Below, one piece after another: positions 19,065-28,669 of a DNA stretch of 64,000 bases. The DNA is from Butyricicoccus porcorum. GTDB taxonomy: Bacteria > Bacillota > Clostridia > Oscillospirales > Butyricicoccaceae. The notes beneath the pieces were generated by a model. It searched no databases and was not told where the DNA came from. It was given only the letters and a program-made list of their open reading frames with translations. A program made the translations under genes and the position numbers. Every line of letters starts with the position of its first letter. Positions within the stretch are counted from its first letter, which is position 1. Location: positions 124,001-188,000 of the forward strand of contig NZ_NHOC01000007.1 in NCBI RefSeq assembly GCF_002157465.1, read 5' to 3'.

Positions 19065-19838
19065 ATGGCTGAAAAGAGTTCTCCCGTGCAGTCGCTCGAC
19101 CGTGCATTTGATATCATGGAGCGACTCTGCGAAGCGCGCGACGGACTGACCATTCACACACTCACTGAGATGACCGGACTGCACAAGAGCACCGTGCACC
19201 GGATGCTGTCTGCCATGGTAACACGCGGCTATGTGCGCAAGGATGAGGAGACAAACAAATACCGCATGACGACGCGCCTGTATGCGCTGGCAGGACAGGT
19301 CGTGGAAAACCTCGACCTGGTACAGATTGCCCGCGGGCCGATGGAGCGCCTGCGCGACGAGGTCGGAGAGACTGTGCATTTGGTCGTGCCGGACGGCAGC
19401 GACATTGTCTATGTCCACAAGGTGGAGGCAGAAAACAGTGCCATCCGCATGTTCTCGCGCATTGGCATGCGCCGCCCGATGTACTGCACGGGTGTGGGCA
19501 AGGCGATTCTTGCGAGCCTGACCGATAAAGAGGTGGATGCGATCTGGGAACAGAGCGACATTCAGCCGTATACGCAGCACACAATTGTGACGAGGGAACG
19601 CTTGCAGGATGTACTGGAGGCGATCCGGCGCCGCGGTTATGCGTTTGACAACGAGGAAAATGAACTCGGCGTGCGCTGTATTGCAACGGCGATTTACGAT
19701 TACACAGGCCGGGCCTGCGGTGCGATCTCACTCAGCGCCCCGCTGATGCGCATGACAGATACCTATCTGGCACAGCTCCAGCCGCATCTGATGGCGGCGC
19801 GTGACCGCATCTCACGTGACATGGGCTGGAGGGGATGA
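19065..19838 (+). CDS. IclR-family transcriptional regulator (probable uronate/KDG regulator)
   Basis: 257 residues from the ATG at 19065, with GAGGAG 7 nt upstream. The N-terminal winged helix covers residues 8-65 (AFDIMERLCE, TEMTGLHKSTVHRMLSAMV). The effector domain carries MYCTGVGKAILA near 143-154 and a C-terminal GAISLSAPLMR near 224-234. It stands divergent from the eda stub, and known IclR members such as KdgR respond to 2-keto-3-deoxygluconate, so a role in controlling the uronate genes is likely. The effector is inferred from context only. Confidence 0.88.
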   Translation: MAEKSSPVQSLDRAFDIMERLCEARDGLTIHTLTEMTGLHKSTVHRMLSAMVTRGYVRKDEETNKYRMTTRLYALAGQVVENLDLVQIARGPMERLRDEVGETVHLVVPDGSDIVYVHKVEAENSAIRMFSRIGMRRPMYCTGVGKAILASLTDKEVDAIWEQSDIQPYTQHTIVTRERLQDVLEAIRRRGYAFDNEENELGVRCIATAIYDYTGRACGAISLSAPLMRMTDTYLAQLQPHLMAARDRISRDMGWRG

Positions 19839-19860
19839 CATGTCCCTGTCCGGCAGATAG

Positions 19861-19907
19861 AGCAAAGCCCTCCCGTAATCGGTTGGCGGAAGGGCTTTGC
19901 TGTTTTT
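19861..19907. terminator. bidirectional terminator
   Basis: AGCAAAGCCCT pairs perfectly with AGGGCTTTGCT and is followed by GTTTTT. It sits between the IclR gene and the convergent GH3 gene. Confidence 0.8.
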
Positions 19908-19934
19908 ACGGGATTTTCCGGAAGGAAATCAAAA

Positions 19935-22160
19935 TCAGTAGCTCAGACCGAAGTTGAGTTCATAGTAGTTGCCTGCGGTGTCGCGGTATGCATATGCCTT
20001 GCCGTTTTCGTCCTTGAGCGCATCCGGCATGTACAGATCCTTGTCATAGCCCGGGACGTCGTTCGGGCTGACACAGCGGCCTTCGGCGTCGACAGCGAGG
20101 ACCTCATCGCCGCGCGGCAGCGTGATGGGCAATTTGCCGGTTGCCGCATACCGACCGAGCATGACGTCGACAGTTGCGGAGAGATAGGTGTCATAGCCTG
20201 CGGTGAGCGCATCGACATGAGGCTCAATATTGCCCACCTGCCATGCAAGCGTGAAATTGATGTTGGCAATGACTTTGCCGCCGTTTGCGTGGACGGCAGC
20301 TGTGATGTCCACAATGCGTTTTGCACCGGGGAGCGTGGTTTCTGTGTGCGTTTCTGCGACCGGACGGCCCGTTTCATCGACGTTCGGCACTGTCTTGTCT
20401 TCACAGATATCCAGTTCGAGATAACCCGATGTGGCGTTAAAGTATTCGCCGGAGGACGGAGAAATCATCAGGATGGCATAGTCCGTCTGTGCGGGATCTT
20501 CGACAATCACAGCACCTTCCAACAGCTTTTTCAGTTCGGCGGTGTCTTTTTCTGCAAGCTCCGGCTGCTTGTAAAATGCCTCCGCATAGACCTTTTTGCC
20601 GGTGAGACTGTCGGCAGTCAGCGGCAGTGTGCCATCATTTTTCAGCAGAGTTACGCTCTTGCGGTGCGCATCCATTGCATTCGCCCAGTCGGTCTGGTTG
20701 GCGGTGACGGCCTTCGCCTCCGCCGGATCACGGTACGGATTGTCAAACATGCCGAGTGCAAACATCTCGGTCATTGTGCGGATGACAGCGCGGTTCAGCG
20801 CTTCTTCGGTCAGTTCAAGCTCCTCTCTGCGGAAGCCGTCCGGGACGGGATGTGTGTCGTAATAGCCATTCTTTGTACGCGCCAGTGCTTCCTTGCCGTA
20901 ATCAATGTCAAACAGACCGCTGATGAGGTCGACACCGCCATTGTTCAGCGCGAATGCAATGCGCTCCGGCTGGTCGAGCATTTCAACACCCCAGCCCATG
21001 TTATGGACAATGCCGGTATCCGAATTGATATAGCCCTGGAAGCCCATCTGCTTGCGCAGCATGCCGTCGATAAACGGTTTGTTATATGCGAAGCCGAACG
21101 GCTGCATTTCTATCGGATGGCCGTTTTTGTCTGTCTGCGGTGCGCTCTTTTCGGCGGACGGCTTGGAATAGTATGGCATGATCGCGGAGGCATGGTTGTC
21201 TACAGCAACCTGGAAGGCTGGGATGTGGTATTTCTGGAGGCTGCCCTCGGTGGCGTAGACGTTCCACTGTCCTGCGGCATAGTGTGGGTCAAAGCCATTT
21301 TCCCGTGCGCCGCCGCCCGGGAAATGCTTGACTGTCATGGCGACGCCATCGTTCGTGACACCATCTGAACTGCCCTGAATACGCGGCAGAAGGTGCTCGA
21401 AAATCTCGCAGATCAGTGCCGGATCTTCGCCGAAGGTACCATAGGTGCGCTGCCAGCGCGGATCGGTCATGACATCCGCCATATACATATATCCCTTGCG
21501 CAGGCCGGTTGCATTCCAGCTGCGGCGGATTGCGTCGGCAAACTGGTCGGCGATTTCGATGCTGTCGCCCTTGATGGCGGCCGCAATGCCAAGCGTACCC
21601 GGCCAGGTGGCAAAGACACCGGAAGCATCATTCATGCCGAATACGGGAATTGCATGCTCATTGCGCGAGTTGGAAGCTGCCTGTACCGGGACAAAATGTT
21701 CACATTCCTCGGCGACGGCCTGCATCTGGTTGAGGAAGTCGGTCAGATATTCTGCGTCAGAATTGGCACGCAGAATAAAATGCCGTGCCCACCAGTTCTT
21801 CAGCAGGAAAGAAGTGCTGGGCAGGTGTTGCTCGCCGAAAATGGTTTTGCCGTGTAATTCGCCTTCGTCCAGAAGGCCGGATTCATCCAGCAGACTTTTG
21901 TCCTTTTGCGCCTCGCCGGTGCGCCAATCTGAAATAAAAATCTGTCCCAGCTTTTCCTCTGTGGTCAGCGTCTGCGCATAGGCGCGGGCGCGTTCCTCTG
22001 CGGGCAGACGCCAGTCCGCAACCGGGTTCAGCGTGCCGGAGCCGTCGATGTCCTTAAAATAACAACCATCCTGCTCAATGATACGGCGTGCAACCGTGCC
22101 GATCACCGGCCCGTTTGCATTTTTATAGTATGTTACGTGTTCAGAAGCCTTTTTTGCCAT
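19935..22160 (-). CDS. glycoside hydrolase family 3 protein
   Basis: 741 residues, no signal peptide, so an intracellular glycosidase acting on imported sugars. The family 3 fold shows VKHFPGGGARENGFDPHYA near residues 284-302 and the nucleophile Asp in GYINSDTG near 376-383, where most members have SDW. The C-terminal (alpha/beta)6 sandwich starts near residue 480 and ends without a fibronectin-like domain. SD GGAGG. The leader contains a small hairpin, TCCCGA/TCGGGA at 22181-22198. Substrate may be a beta-glucoside or beta-xyloside; sequence does not decide. Confidence 0.88.
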   Translation of the reverse strand: MAKKASEHVTYYKNANGPVIGTVARRIIEQDGCYFKDIDGSGTLNPVADWRLPAEERARAYAQTLTTEEKLGQIFISDWRTGEAQKDKSLLDESGLLDEGELHGKTIFGEQHLPSTSFLLKNWWARHFILRANSDAEYLTDFLNQMQAVAEECEHFVPVQAASNSRNEHAIPVFGMNDASGVFATWPGTLGIAAAIKGDSIEIADQFADAIRRSWNATGLRKGYMYMADVMTDPRWQRTYGTFGEDPALICEIFEHLLPRIQGSSDGVTNDGVAMTVKHFPGGGARENGFDPHYAAGQWNVYATEGSLQKYHIPAFQVAVDNHASAIMPYYSKPSAEKSAPQTDKNGHPIEMQPFGFAYNKPFIDGMLRKQMGFQGYINSDTGIVHNMGWGVEMLDQPERIAFALNNGGVDLISGLFDIDYGKEALARTKNGYYDTHPVPDGFRREELELTEEALNRAVIRTMTEMFALGMFDNPYRDPAEAKAVTANQTDWANAMDAHRKSVTLLKNDGTLPLTADSLTGKKVYAEAFYKQPELAEKDTAELKKLLEGAVIVEDPAQTDYAILMISPSSGEYFNATSGYLELDICEDKTVPNVDETGRPVAETHTETTLPGAKRIVDITAAVHANGGKVIANINFTLAWQVGNIEPHVDALTAGYDTYLSATVDVMLGRYAATGKLPITLPRGDEVLAVDAEGRCVSPNDVPGYDKDLYMPDALKDENGKAYAYRDTAGNYYELNFGLSY

Positions 22161-22354
22161 GTCATGTCCTCCTGTCTCTGTCCCGACAGCAATCGGGATA
22201 AAAAATTCTATTTGGGATACAAAGAGTAACTATCACGTGCTTCTATTATACCATGTTCTTTTGGGCGAAAACGGGGTAGTTCTCATCTAAAAATATACAA
22301 TTTTATGTTTTTTTGCATTTTTGTTTTGTTTTCAGAGAAAAGCGGCAGGACACT

Positions 22355-22382
22355 TTGCGATTGGAAGAGCCTGTGCTATAAT
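22355..22382 (+). promoter_or_regulatory. sigma-A promoter of flavin reductase gene
   Basis: TTGCGA, 16 bp, TATAAT, about 47 bp before the start codon. Confidence 0.65.
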
Positions 22383-22428
22383 AGCGGTATCCAAAATAAA
22401 ACCTATTTCACGACAGGAGTGAAACAAA

Positions 22429-22989
22429 ATGAGAAAGAGCTTTGGCGCAAAGCCGTTTCTGTATCCGCAGCCGGTGCTGATGATCGCATCCTATGACGCG
22501 GACGGCATGCCGGATGTCATGAACGCCGCATGGGGCTGCATCAGCGATTCCAACCAGATCGCCCTGTATCTCAGCGCCGGACACAAGACCGTCAAGAATA
22601 TTCTTGCCAGAAAGGCATTTACCGTCAGCATGGCAGATGAAGCGCATGTAGTTGCCTGCGATTATGTCGGCATTGTCTCCGGCAATCAGGTGCCGGACAA
22701 GGTTGCACGCGCGGGCTTCCATACGACAAAGAGTGAACTGGTGGATGCGCCGATGATCGATGAGCTGCCGATGACACTGGAATGCCGATTGGTCAGCTAT
22801 GACGAACAGTCGGAGTGCATGCTCGGCGAGATTGTAAATGTCAGCGCGGAGGAGAGCATCCTTGGGGCCGACGGCAATATTGACCCGTCCCGGCTGCACC
22901 CGATTGCGTTTGACCCGGTTAACCGCACGTATCTGGCGCTGGGCGAAAAAGTCGGAAATGCATTTCAGGATGGAGCAAAGTTGAAATAA
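22429..22989 (+). CDS. flavin reductase-like (flavoredoxin) protein
   Basis: 186 residues. It has the split-barrel FMN-binding pattern of the flavin reductase/flavoredoxin family: YPQPVLMIASYDADG near residues 12-26, MNAAWGCISDSNQIALYLS near 31-49, and FTVSMADEAHVVACDYVG near 64-81. Such proteins pass electrons with bound FMN. It is cotranscribed with the small DUF1858 protein 14 nt downstream, a pairing suggestive of redox stress or nitrogen-oxide metabolism. Physiological substrate unknown. Confidence 0.85.
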   Translation: MRKSFGAKPFLYPQPVLMIASYDADGMPDVMNAAWGCISDSNQIALYLSAGHKTVKNILARKAFTVSMADEAHVVACDYVGIVSGNQVPDKVARAGFHTTKSELVDAPMIDELPMTLECRLVSYDEQSECMLGEIVNVSAEESILGADGNIDPSRLHPIAFDPVNRTYLALGEKVGNAFQDGAKLK

Positions 22990-23003
22990 AGGAGAACAAT
23001 CAC

Positions 23004-23201
23004 ATGAGAATCAATAAGAATACGACAATCGGCGCACTGCTGGAGGCCATTCCGGAAGCAGCGGATATCCTGACCAATATGGGCATGCACTGCATCGGCT
23101 GCCCGTCCGCCCGTATGGAGACACTCGAGCAGGCGGCAGAGGTTCACGGCATGGATGCAGATGATCTGATTGAGGATCTCAAGGGCTTCCTGGGTGCGTG
23201 A
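23004..23201 (+). CDS. DUF1858 domain protein
   Basis: 65 residues forming one DUF1858 domain. The pattern is ITK-like TTIGALLEAIPEAADILTNM, then GMHCIGCPSARMETLEQAA with the family C-x-x-C pair near residues 30-33. The same domain forms the N-terminus of ScdA/RIC-type di-iron repair proteins and stands near hybrid-cluster proteins. It follows the flavin reductase gene by 14 nt with SD AAAGGAG. Its exact role is unknown; a metal- or sulphur-linked redox function is an inference. Confidence 0.85.
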   Translation: MRINKNTTIGALLEAIPEAADILTNMGMHCIGCPSARMETLEQAAEVHGMDADDLIEDLKGFLGA

Positions 23202-23225
23202 GCACGGCAAGCGTTCCATATAGAC

Positions 23226-23262
23226 AAATGCACCCGCTGCGCATGCAGCGAGTGCATTTTTT
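23226..23262 (+). terminator. intrinsic terminator
   Basis: AAATGCACCCGCTGC pairs with GCAGCGAGTGCATTT (one mismatch) and is followed by further T residues. Confidence 0.85.
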
Positions 23263-23368
23263 CTGCCGATAGGGGCGGTTTGCAAAGAAAATTCCGCCCG
23301 ACTGTGGCAGAGCGGCGGGCGGCGTGGTACAATAAGGACGATAAAACAACTGGCTCAGGGGGCATTGG

Positions 23369-24232
23369 ATGGAAAATCTGATATTTGAACAGGGAAAACG
23401 CGGGGCAGTACTGGTAAAATCCAACAGCAGCGCCGCGTTTCTGACGGTTCCGGACACGTGGCAGGGTGTGCCGGTGACGGAAATCGGAGATTATGCCTTT
23501 GCGCAGCAGCCGCAGCTCCGGCGTGTCGCGCTGCCGGGAAGTGTCGATTCCATCGGCAATCATGCATTTTATAACTGCGCTGCGCTGGAACAGCTGGTGC
23601 TGCAAAACGGCCTGCGCTCGGTCGGCGACGGCGCATTCAAAAACTGCCGGGCGCTTCACCACATTTTTGTGAGGGGGCTGGCCTGGCTCAAAAGCATTGT
23701 GACCGATTTTACCAACGAAATTACGCTGACCATCGAGACAGGGGACAGACAGACAGTTGTCCTCCTGTTCCCGGAATATGATTATGCCTTTCAGGAGATC
23801 ATTCCACCGCGCGAATTCCGTTCAGTCACCTATGGTTCCGGTTCGTTTTACCGGATGTGTGTGACGCGCAACGGCGTCAATTTCGACGAATATGACCGCA
23901 CCTTCCCGCGCGCAGTGCGCGAGGACGAGCCGGAAGCTGTGCAGGCGATCGCGTTTTACCGCCTGCTGTACCCATACCAGCTGCGCGCGAAATATCGGAC
24001 AGCGTATCTGGATTATCTGTCCGCGCATGCAGCGGAAGTCGTTTCCGATGTGCTGACAGCGCGTGATTTGCCGCGGCTGGAGCTGTTGATTCGAGAAGAG
24101 CTGCTGACCCGGGAGCAGCTGGAAGACGCGATTGCGGCAGCATCGGAACGTGAGTTCCCAGAGGGTGTCAGCCTGCTCATGGATCACCGGTTGTCGCGTT
24201 TCGGACGCCGGGCAAACCGGTTTGCGCTGTAG
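23369..24232 (+). CDS. BspA-type leucine-rich repeat (LRR_5) protein
   Basis: 287 residues. Two or three LRR_5 units occupy residues 20-115 (VPVTEIGDYAFAQQPQLRRV, then SIGNHAFYNCAALEQLVL and SVGDGAFKNCRALHHIFV). The remainder is helical without a recognised domain, and its last part (RDLPRLELLIREELLTREQL) looks like ankyrin-like helices. No signal peptide. It stands 10 bp before the VWA gene and so belongs to a three-gene unit with the VWA protein and MoxR ATPase. It could supply target recognition for that pair; this is inference. Confidence 0.75.
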   Translation: MENLIFEQGKRGAVLVKSNSSAAFLTVPDTWQGVPVTEIGDYAFAQQPQLRRVALPGSVDSIGNHAFYNCAALEQLVLQNGLRSVGDGAFKNCRALHHIFVRGLAWLKSIVTDFTNEITLTIETGDRQTVVLLFPEYDYAFQEIIPPREFRSVTYGSGSFYRMCVTRNGVNFDEYDRTFPRAVREDEPEAVQAIAFYRLLYPYQLRAKYRTAYLDYLSAHAAEVVSDVLTARDLPRLELLIREELLTREQLEDAIAAASEREFPEGVSLLMDHRLSRFGRRANRFAL

Positions 24233-24242
24233 GGGGTGCGGC

Positions 24243-25589
24243 ATGAATGCACTTCATGAACAGCTGATCCGGATCGGAGACCGCATTCTGTCACTGGCAC
24301 GCAGTGAGCTGTACCTGTCTATGCGGTTTCTGGATGTGGCGCTGTCCGCACTGTCCTATGAATTAAATCTGAATACGCGAACCATTGCCACTGATGGCGT
24401 GCACATCTTTTACAATCCCAATTATCTGATTTCTGCCTATCAGGACGACCCGGTGGGTGTCAACCGCACTTATCTGCATATGGTGCTGCATTGTATTTTT
24501 CGGCATATGACGCAGGACGAAGACCGCGATGCGGAGGACTGGAATCTTGCATGTGATATTGCGGTGGAATCCGTATTGGATTCCATGGAGTATCCGTGCG
24601 TGCAGCGTCTGGTGACTGACCGCAGGCAGGAATATTATGACCGTCTGGAATTGTCAGTCTGCAACGCGGAACAGGTTTACGGTGCGCTGTCTCACATGTC
24701 CTACGTTGACAAGCGGCGCATGCAGGAAGAATTTCTGGCGGACGATCACAAATTCTGGGAACAGCTGAAAGATGACAAAAACGACGGGCAGCCATCGCCC
24801 GACAGCGATTCCCCGGACAGTCCGCCGCCTGACCGGGAGGAAGTCGATCGGAAATGGCAGGACATCAGCCGCAAGACACAGACCTCGATGGAGACCTTTC
24901 ACCGGGAGCTCAACCTCATGGCGGGCAGCCTGCGGCAGCAATTACAGATTGAAAACCGGGAACGCTGTGACTACCGCAAATTTTTGCAGAAATTTGCGGT
25001 CACGCGTGAGGAGGTTCGCATCGATCCGGACAGCTTTGACTATGGGTATTACAACTACAGCATGCAGCTGTACCAAAATATGCCGCTGATAGAAGAACTG
25101 GAATACCGTGAGGCGCGCAAAATCCACGATTTTGTCATTGCGGTAGACACCTCCGGTTCGTGCAGCGGCGAGCTGGTACGGCGGTTTCTGGAACAGACAG
25201 TGAGTCTGCTGCTGGATACCGGCAGCTTTTTTCGCTCAGTCAATGTCCACGTTATCCAGTGCGACGCCGACATCCAGTCAGATTTGAAAATAACCGATAC
25301 CACGCATCTGACGGAGGTTTTGCAGACGTTTGAGGTCTGCGGAAACGGTGACACGGATTTTCGACCGGTCTTTGACTATGTGGAACAGCTACAGCGGCAG
25401 GGTGAGCTGCTGCACCTGCGCGGCATGCTGTTTTTTACCGATGGATTTGGCATTTTTCCGCAGAAACGCCCGCCCTATGATGTCGCGTTTCTGTTTCTGG
25501 ATGACAATTATGCCGACCATATGGTGCCGCCGTGGGCGATGAAGCTCGTCCTGGGCACAGACGATATCACAAAAGGGATGAAACGATGA
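24243..25589 (+). CDS. VWA-like / DUF2201 putative metallopeptidase-domain protein
   Basis: 448 residues from the ATG at 24243 (GGGGGTG upstream). The N-terminal half resembles the DUF2201 metallopeptidase-like domain: LHMVLHCIFRHMTQDEDRD near residues 78-96 keeps the H-x-x-x-H-like pair. An acidic Pro/Asp linker follows (SPDSDSPDSPPPDREE near 182-197). The C-terminal von Willebrand A-like domain shows the metal-site motif VAVDTSGSCSGE near 300-311 in altered form. Its stop codon overlaps the MoxR start (ATGA). VWA proteins of this type work with MoxR ATPases as chaperone-like maturation systems. Confidence 0.85.
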   Translation: MNALHEQLIRIGDRILSLARSELYLSMRFLDVALSALSYELNLNTRTIATDGVHIFYNPNYLISAYQDDPVGVNRTYLHMVLHCIFRHMTQDEDRDAEDWNLACDIAVESVLDSMEYPCVQRLVTDRRQEYYDRLELSVCNAEQVYGALSHMSYVDKRRMQEEFLADDHKFWEQLKDDKNDGQPSPDSDSPDSPPPDREEVDRKWQDISRKTQTSMETFHRELNLMAGSLRQQLQIENRERCDYRKFLQKFAVTREEVRIDPDSFDYGYYNYSMQLYQNMPLIEELEYREARKIHDFVIAVDTSGSCSGELVRRFLEQTVSLLLDTGSFFRSVNVHVIQCDADIQSDLKITDTTHLTEVLQTFEVCGNGDTDFRPVFDYVEQLQRQGELLHLRGMLFFTDGFGIFPQKRPPYDVAFLFLDDNYADHMVPPWAMKLVLGTDDITKGMKR

Positions 25590-27106
25590 ATATACTACGC
25601 GCAAAACAGGAAATCATTCACACCGTGCGGGCCTATCTGGCGAAGGATGGGGAGGGGAATTACTGCATTCCCTCCGTGCACCAGCGTCCGGTTTTGCTGA
25701 TGGGCCCTCCGGGCATCGGCAAGACCGCGATTATGGAACAGGTCGCCGCAGAGTGCGGCATTGCACTGGTGTCTTATACCATCACGCACCACACCAGACA
25801 GAGCGCCATCGGTCTGCCGTATCTGACAAAGCGAAATTACAGCGGCAAAGAACTGACCATCACGGAATACACGATGAGCGAAATTATCGCGTCCGTATAC
25901 GACAAGATGGAGGAGACTGACCTGCGCGAGGGCATTCTGTTCATCGATGAGATCAACTGCGTTTCCGAAACACTTGCACCGACCATGCTCCAGCTGTTAC
26001 AGCGCAAATCCTTCGGAAGCCATTTTGTGCCGGAGGGCTGGATCATTGTTGCCGCCGGAAATCCGCCGGAATACAACAAATCTGTGCGCGATTTCGATGT
26101 TGTCACGCTCGACCGCCTGCGTCGTATTGATGTGCAGGAGGATTATGCAGTCTGGAAGAAGTATGCTTACCGCAGCCGCATCCATCCGGCGATTCTCTCT
26201 TATCTGGACATTAAGAAGCAGAATTTTTATGCGTTTGAAACCACAGTAGACGGACAGGCATTTGTCACCGCGCGCGGCTGGGAGGATCTGTCGCAGTTCC
26301 TTCTCACCTGCGAGCAGCTGGATTTTCCGGTCGATGAACCGGTCATTCTGGAATATCTTCAGCATCCGCGCATTGCGCGCGATTTTGCCGCGTATTATGA
26401 TCTGTTCTGCAAATACCAGTCGGATTACCATGTGGAGGAAATCCTGTCCGGCGGGCTGCCTGCCGCCGCACTGGAGCGGCTGAAAACCGCGCCGTTCGAT
26501 GAACGGCTCAGCGTGATCGGCCTGCTGATCGGCCGCCTGACAGAGGCTTTTTCCACAGCGTATTACACGGACATGTCAGCTTCACGCCTGTTTGAGGGCC
26601 TGAAATCGGTCAAACGATATCTCGGCCAGCAGCCGCTGGGCGAGTTGCTGGCGCGCGAGTCCGACCGCATCCGTACATCGCTGTATGCCCGTCAAAAAGC
26701 TGCGGCTGTCGACCGGAGGGAGGTCTCCGCACTGCTGCGGGCAGCACAACAGCTGGAGGATGACCGGGCAGTGTTGTCTGCGGAGGCAGTCCGCAGCGAT
26801 GACGACGGTTTTGTGCTTCTCTCGGAACGCTTTCAGGCAGAAGTACAGAAAATGGAGGAGCAGGCAGACTCTGCATCACAGCAGCTGGAGCACGCCTTTG
26901 CCTTCCTGGAAACCGCCTTTGGCAAAAGTCAGGAGCTGGTGGTCTTTGTTACCGAGTTGAATACAAACTTTTTCAGCACGTGGTTTATCGGGCAGTATGG
27001 TAGCGAGGCATACGCCCGCAACAACAAAGAGCTGATGATCGGAAAGCGGCGGCAACAGCTGCTGGGCGATATCGGGAAAATTCAGAGCTTCCTGACCGGA
27101 CTTTGA
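25586..27106 (+). CDS. MoxR-type AAA+ ATPase
   Basis: 506 residues from the ATG at 25586, which overlaps the upstream stop codon by 4 nt (ATGA), implying coupled translation. Walker A is GPPGIGKTAIMEQ near residues 35-47 and Walker B is GILFIDEINC near 115-124. A sensor-like AAGNPPEYNKSVRDFD follows near 154-169. The C-terminal part is helical with coiled-coil character. MoxR ATPases act with VWA partners to remodel or metallate target proteins. The upstream LRR protein may be the third component. ATP-driven function is well supported; target unknown. Confidence 0.88.
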   Translation: MNILRAKQEIIHTVRAYLAKDGEGNYCIPSVHQRPVLLMGPPGIGKTAIMEQVAAECGIALVSYTITHHTRQSAIGLPYLTKRNYSGKELTITEYTMSEIIASVYDKMEETDLREGILFIDEINCVSETLAPTMLQLLQRKSFGSHFVPEGWIIVAAGNPPEYNKSVRDFDVVTLDRLRRIDVQEDYAVWKKYAYRSRIHPAILSYLDIKKQNFYAFETTVDGQAFVTARGWEDLSQFLLTCEQLDFPVDEPVILEYLQHPRIARDFAAYYDLFCKYQSDYHVEEILSGGLPAAALERLKTAPFDERLSVIGLLIGRLTEAFSTAYYTDMSASRLFEGLKSVKRYLGQQPLGELLARESDRIRTSLYARQKAAAVDRREVSALLRAAQQLEDDRAVLSAEAVRSDDDGFVLLSERFQAEVQKMEEQADSASQQLEHAFAFLETAFGKSQELVVFVTELNTNFFSTWFIGQYGSEAYARNNKELMIGKRRQQLLGDIGKIQSFLTGL

Positions 27107-27130
27107 GAAACCGGGACAGAGAGGATAGAA

Positions 27131-27167
27131 AAAAATCCGGATGGCATTTTTTACCAGCCGGATTTTT
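27131..27167. terminator. bidirectional terminator
   Basis: AAAAATCCGG and CCGGATTTTT pair, with an inner TGG/CCA stem and T-runs on both strands. It separates the MoxR gene from the convergent TetR gene. Confidence 0.8.
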
Positions 27168-27173
27168 GTATGC

Positions 27174-27716
27174 TCACAGCTCATCAACATGTATTTTGTG
27201 GGCGATGCGAATACAGGATTTCATTGCCTCAACAAATTCATCCGGTTTCATACAGTCCTTGCTGAGAATCCATCGCTCGATCGAAAGCAGGAATGCATCG
27301 GCAAAGAAATTCAGCTGGATATCATTGACATCCGGCTCGTCGACCAGCGTTTCCAGTACGCGGGTAAAGATCGGGAGGCAGAGCTCCCGAAAATGCTCAG
27401 AGAAGGCGTTTTGCCCTCTGATTTTCAGTGCCTTTCGATAGAATGGCCTGTTATCATAAAAATAATTGCACAGATCGCGGTAAAAATTCCAGGCGTTGGG
27501 ATTTTGCGCACCGTTCTCAATCTCTTCGATGAATTCGGTGTCGAAAATCCAGTTCACCAGATCGTATTTGTCTTTGAAATGATAATAGAAGCTCTTGCGG
27601 TTCATGCTGCATTTTGCGCAGATATCCGCAATATTGATCTTGGAAAACGGTTTTTCCTCCATCAGCTCCTTGAGCGCTGCGGCAAGTGCATGCTTTGTTG
27701 TATTGGAATCAGCCAA
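27174..27716 (-). CDS. TetR-family transcriptional regulator
   Basis: 180 residues. The N-terminal helix-turn-helix spans residues 8-52 (FSKINIADICAKCSMNRKSF then YYHFKDKYDLVNWIF), with the Tyr-Tyr-His-Phe helix end typical of the DhaS-like TetR branch. The C-terminal ligand domain resembles TetR_C_8. It is codirectional with and downstream of the ECF transporter genes, separated by over 200 bp, so it may be independent of them. Ligand and targets unknown. Confidence 0.85.
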   Translation of the reverse strand: MADSNTTKHALAAALKELMEEKPFSKINIADICAKCSMNRKSFYYHFKDKYDLVNWIFDTEFIEEIENGAQNPNAWNFYRDLCNYFYDNRPFYRKALKIRGQNAFSEHFRELCLPIFTRVLETLVDEPDVNDIQLNFFADAFLLSIERWILSKDCMKPDEFVEAMKSCIRIAHKIHVDEL

Positions 27717-27928
27717 GGGCTGGACACATCCTTTCTGTTACGGCATGGAGCGAGAAAAAGACAGAACTCGTCTGCCGGGCAGATACGTTCCATCGCTTCC
27801 AATGATGCCGGAAAACGCGGGGTCTCTGTGGCTGGCATCATGCTGTACCGTGCCGGCTGTTTCGACGCTATTATAGCAGAAAAAAGGCTGATTTGCAATA
27901 CAATTCGACGGATTACGCTGTAATTGCG

Positions 27929-28669
27929 TCATAGCGGATGCCGCATATAGCTGAGTGGAAGCTCCAGTCCGTTGGCCTCGAGTAATTCCCGGTCAGTCAG
28001 GATATCTGCTGTCGGGCCGTCACGCACAATGGTTCCGTTCGCCATCAAAATAGTGCGTTCGCACGTGTCGAGGATCATATCCAGATCGTGGGAGGCGATG
28101 AGCTTCAGACCCGGAAGGTCGTTCAGAATATGAATCAGCTGCCTGCGGTTGCGCGGGTCGAGTGCAATCGACGGCTCGTCCATGAGGATGATATCCGGCG
28201 TCATGGAGAGAATTGTGGCGATAGAAACCATCTTCTTTTCGCCGCCGGACATTTTATAAATCTGTTTATCGCGCAGATGGTCAATGCCAATCAGTTCCAG
28301 CGCGTGGTGTACGCGCGCATCCACTTCTGCTTCAGAAAAACCGTAGTTGCGCGGGGCAAAGGCAATATCCTCATATGCTGTTGACAGGAATAACTGGCTG
28401 TCCGAGTCCTGAAAGACATAGCCGGTTTTCTCCCGGATCTGTGGAAGCGTCTTTTTTTCCACAGGCAGTCCGTTGACATGGATGCTGCCGGAAAAGGCAA
28501 GGTTCAGCCCGACCAGCAGCTTGAGCAGCGTCGATTTTCCCACACCGTTTGCGCCGACCAATCCAATCGCTTCTGACCCGGATGCGTGAAACGTGATATC
28601 GTGCAGAATCTGTCGGCTGTCTTCATATGCAAAAGAGAGGTTTTCCACCTCGATTTGTGGCTGATTCAT
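27929..28669 (-). CDS. cbiO: ECF transporter ATPase (nickel/cobalt)
   Basis: 246 residues, an ABC ATPase driving metal uptake. Walker A is GANGVGKSTLLKLL near residues 39-52, the Q-loop follows in FQDSDSQLF near 87-95, the signature is MSGGEKKMVSIA near 139-150, and Walker B is DIILMDEPSIALD near 159-171. The start overlaps the CbiQ stop (ATGA). Third gene of a cbiM-cbiQ-cbiO set. Next to a urease operon and a nickel-sensor-like regulator, nickel is the likelier cargo, so NikO would be an equally fair name. Confidence 0.92.
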   Translation of the reverse strand: MNQPQIEVENLSFAYEDSRQILHDITFHASGSEAIGLVGANGVGKSTLLKLLVGLNLAFSGSIHVNGLPVEKKTLPQIREKTGYVFQDSDSQLFLSTAYEDIAFAPRNYGFSEAEVDARVHHALELIGIDHLRDKQIYKMSGGEKKMVSIATILSMTPDIILMDEPSIALDPRNRRQLIHILNDLPGLKLIASHDLDMILDTCERTILMANGTIVRDGPTADILTDRELLEANGLELPLSYMRHPL

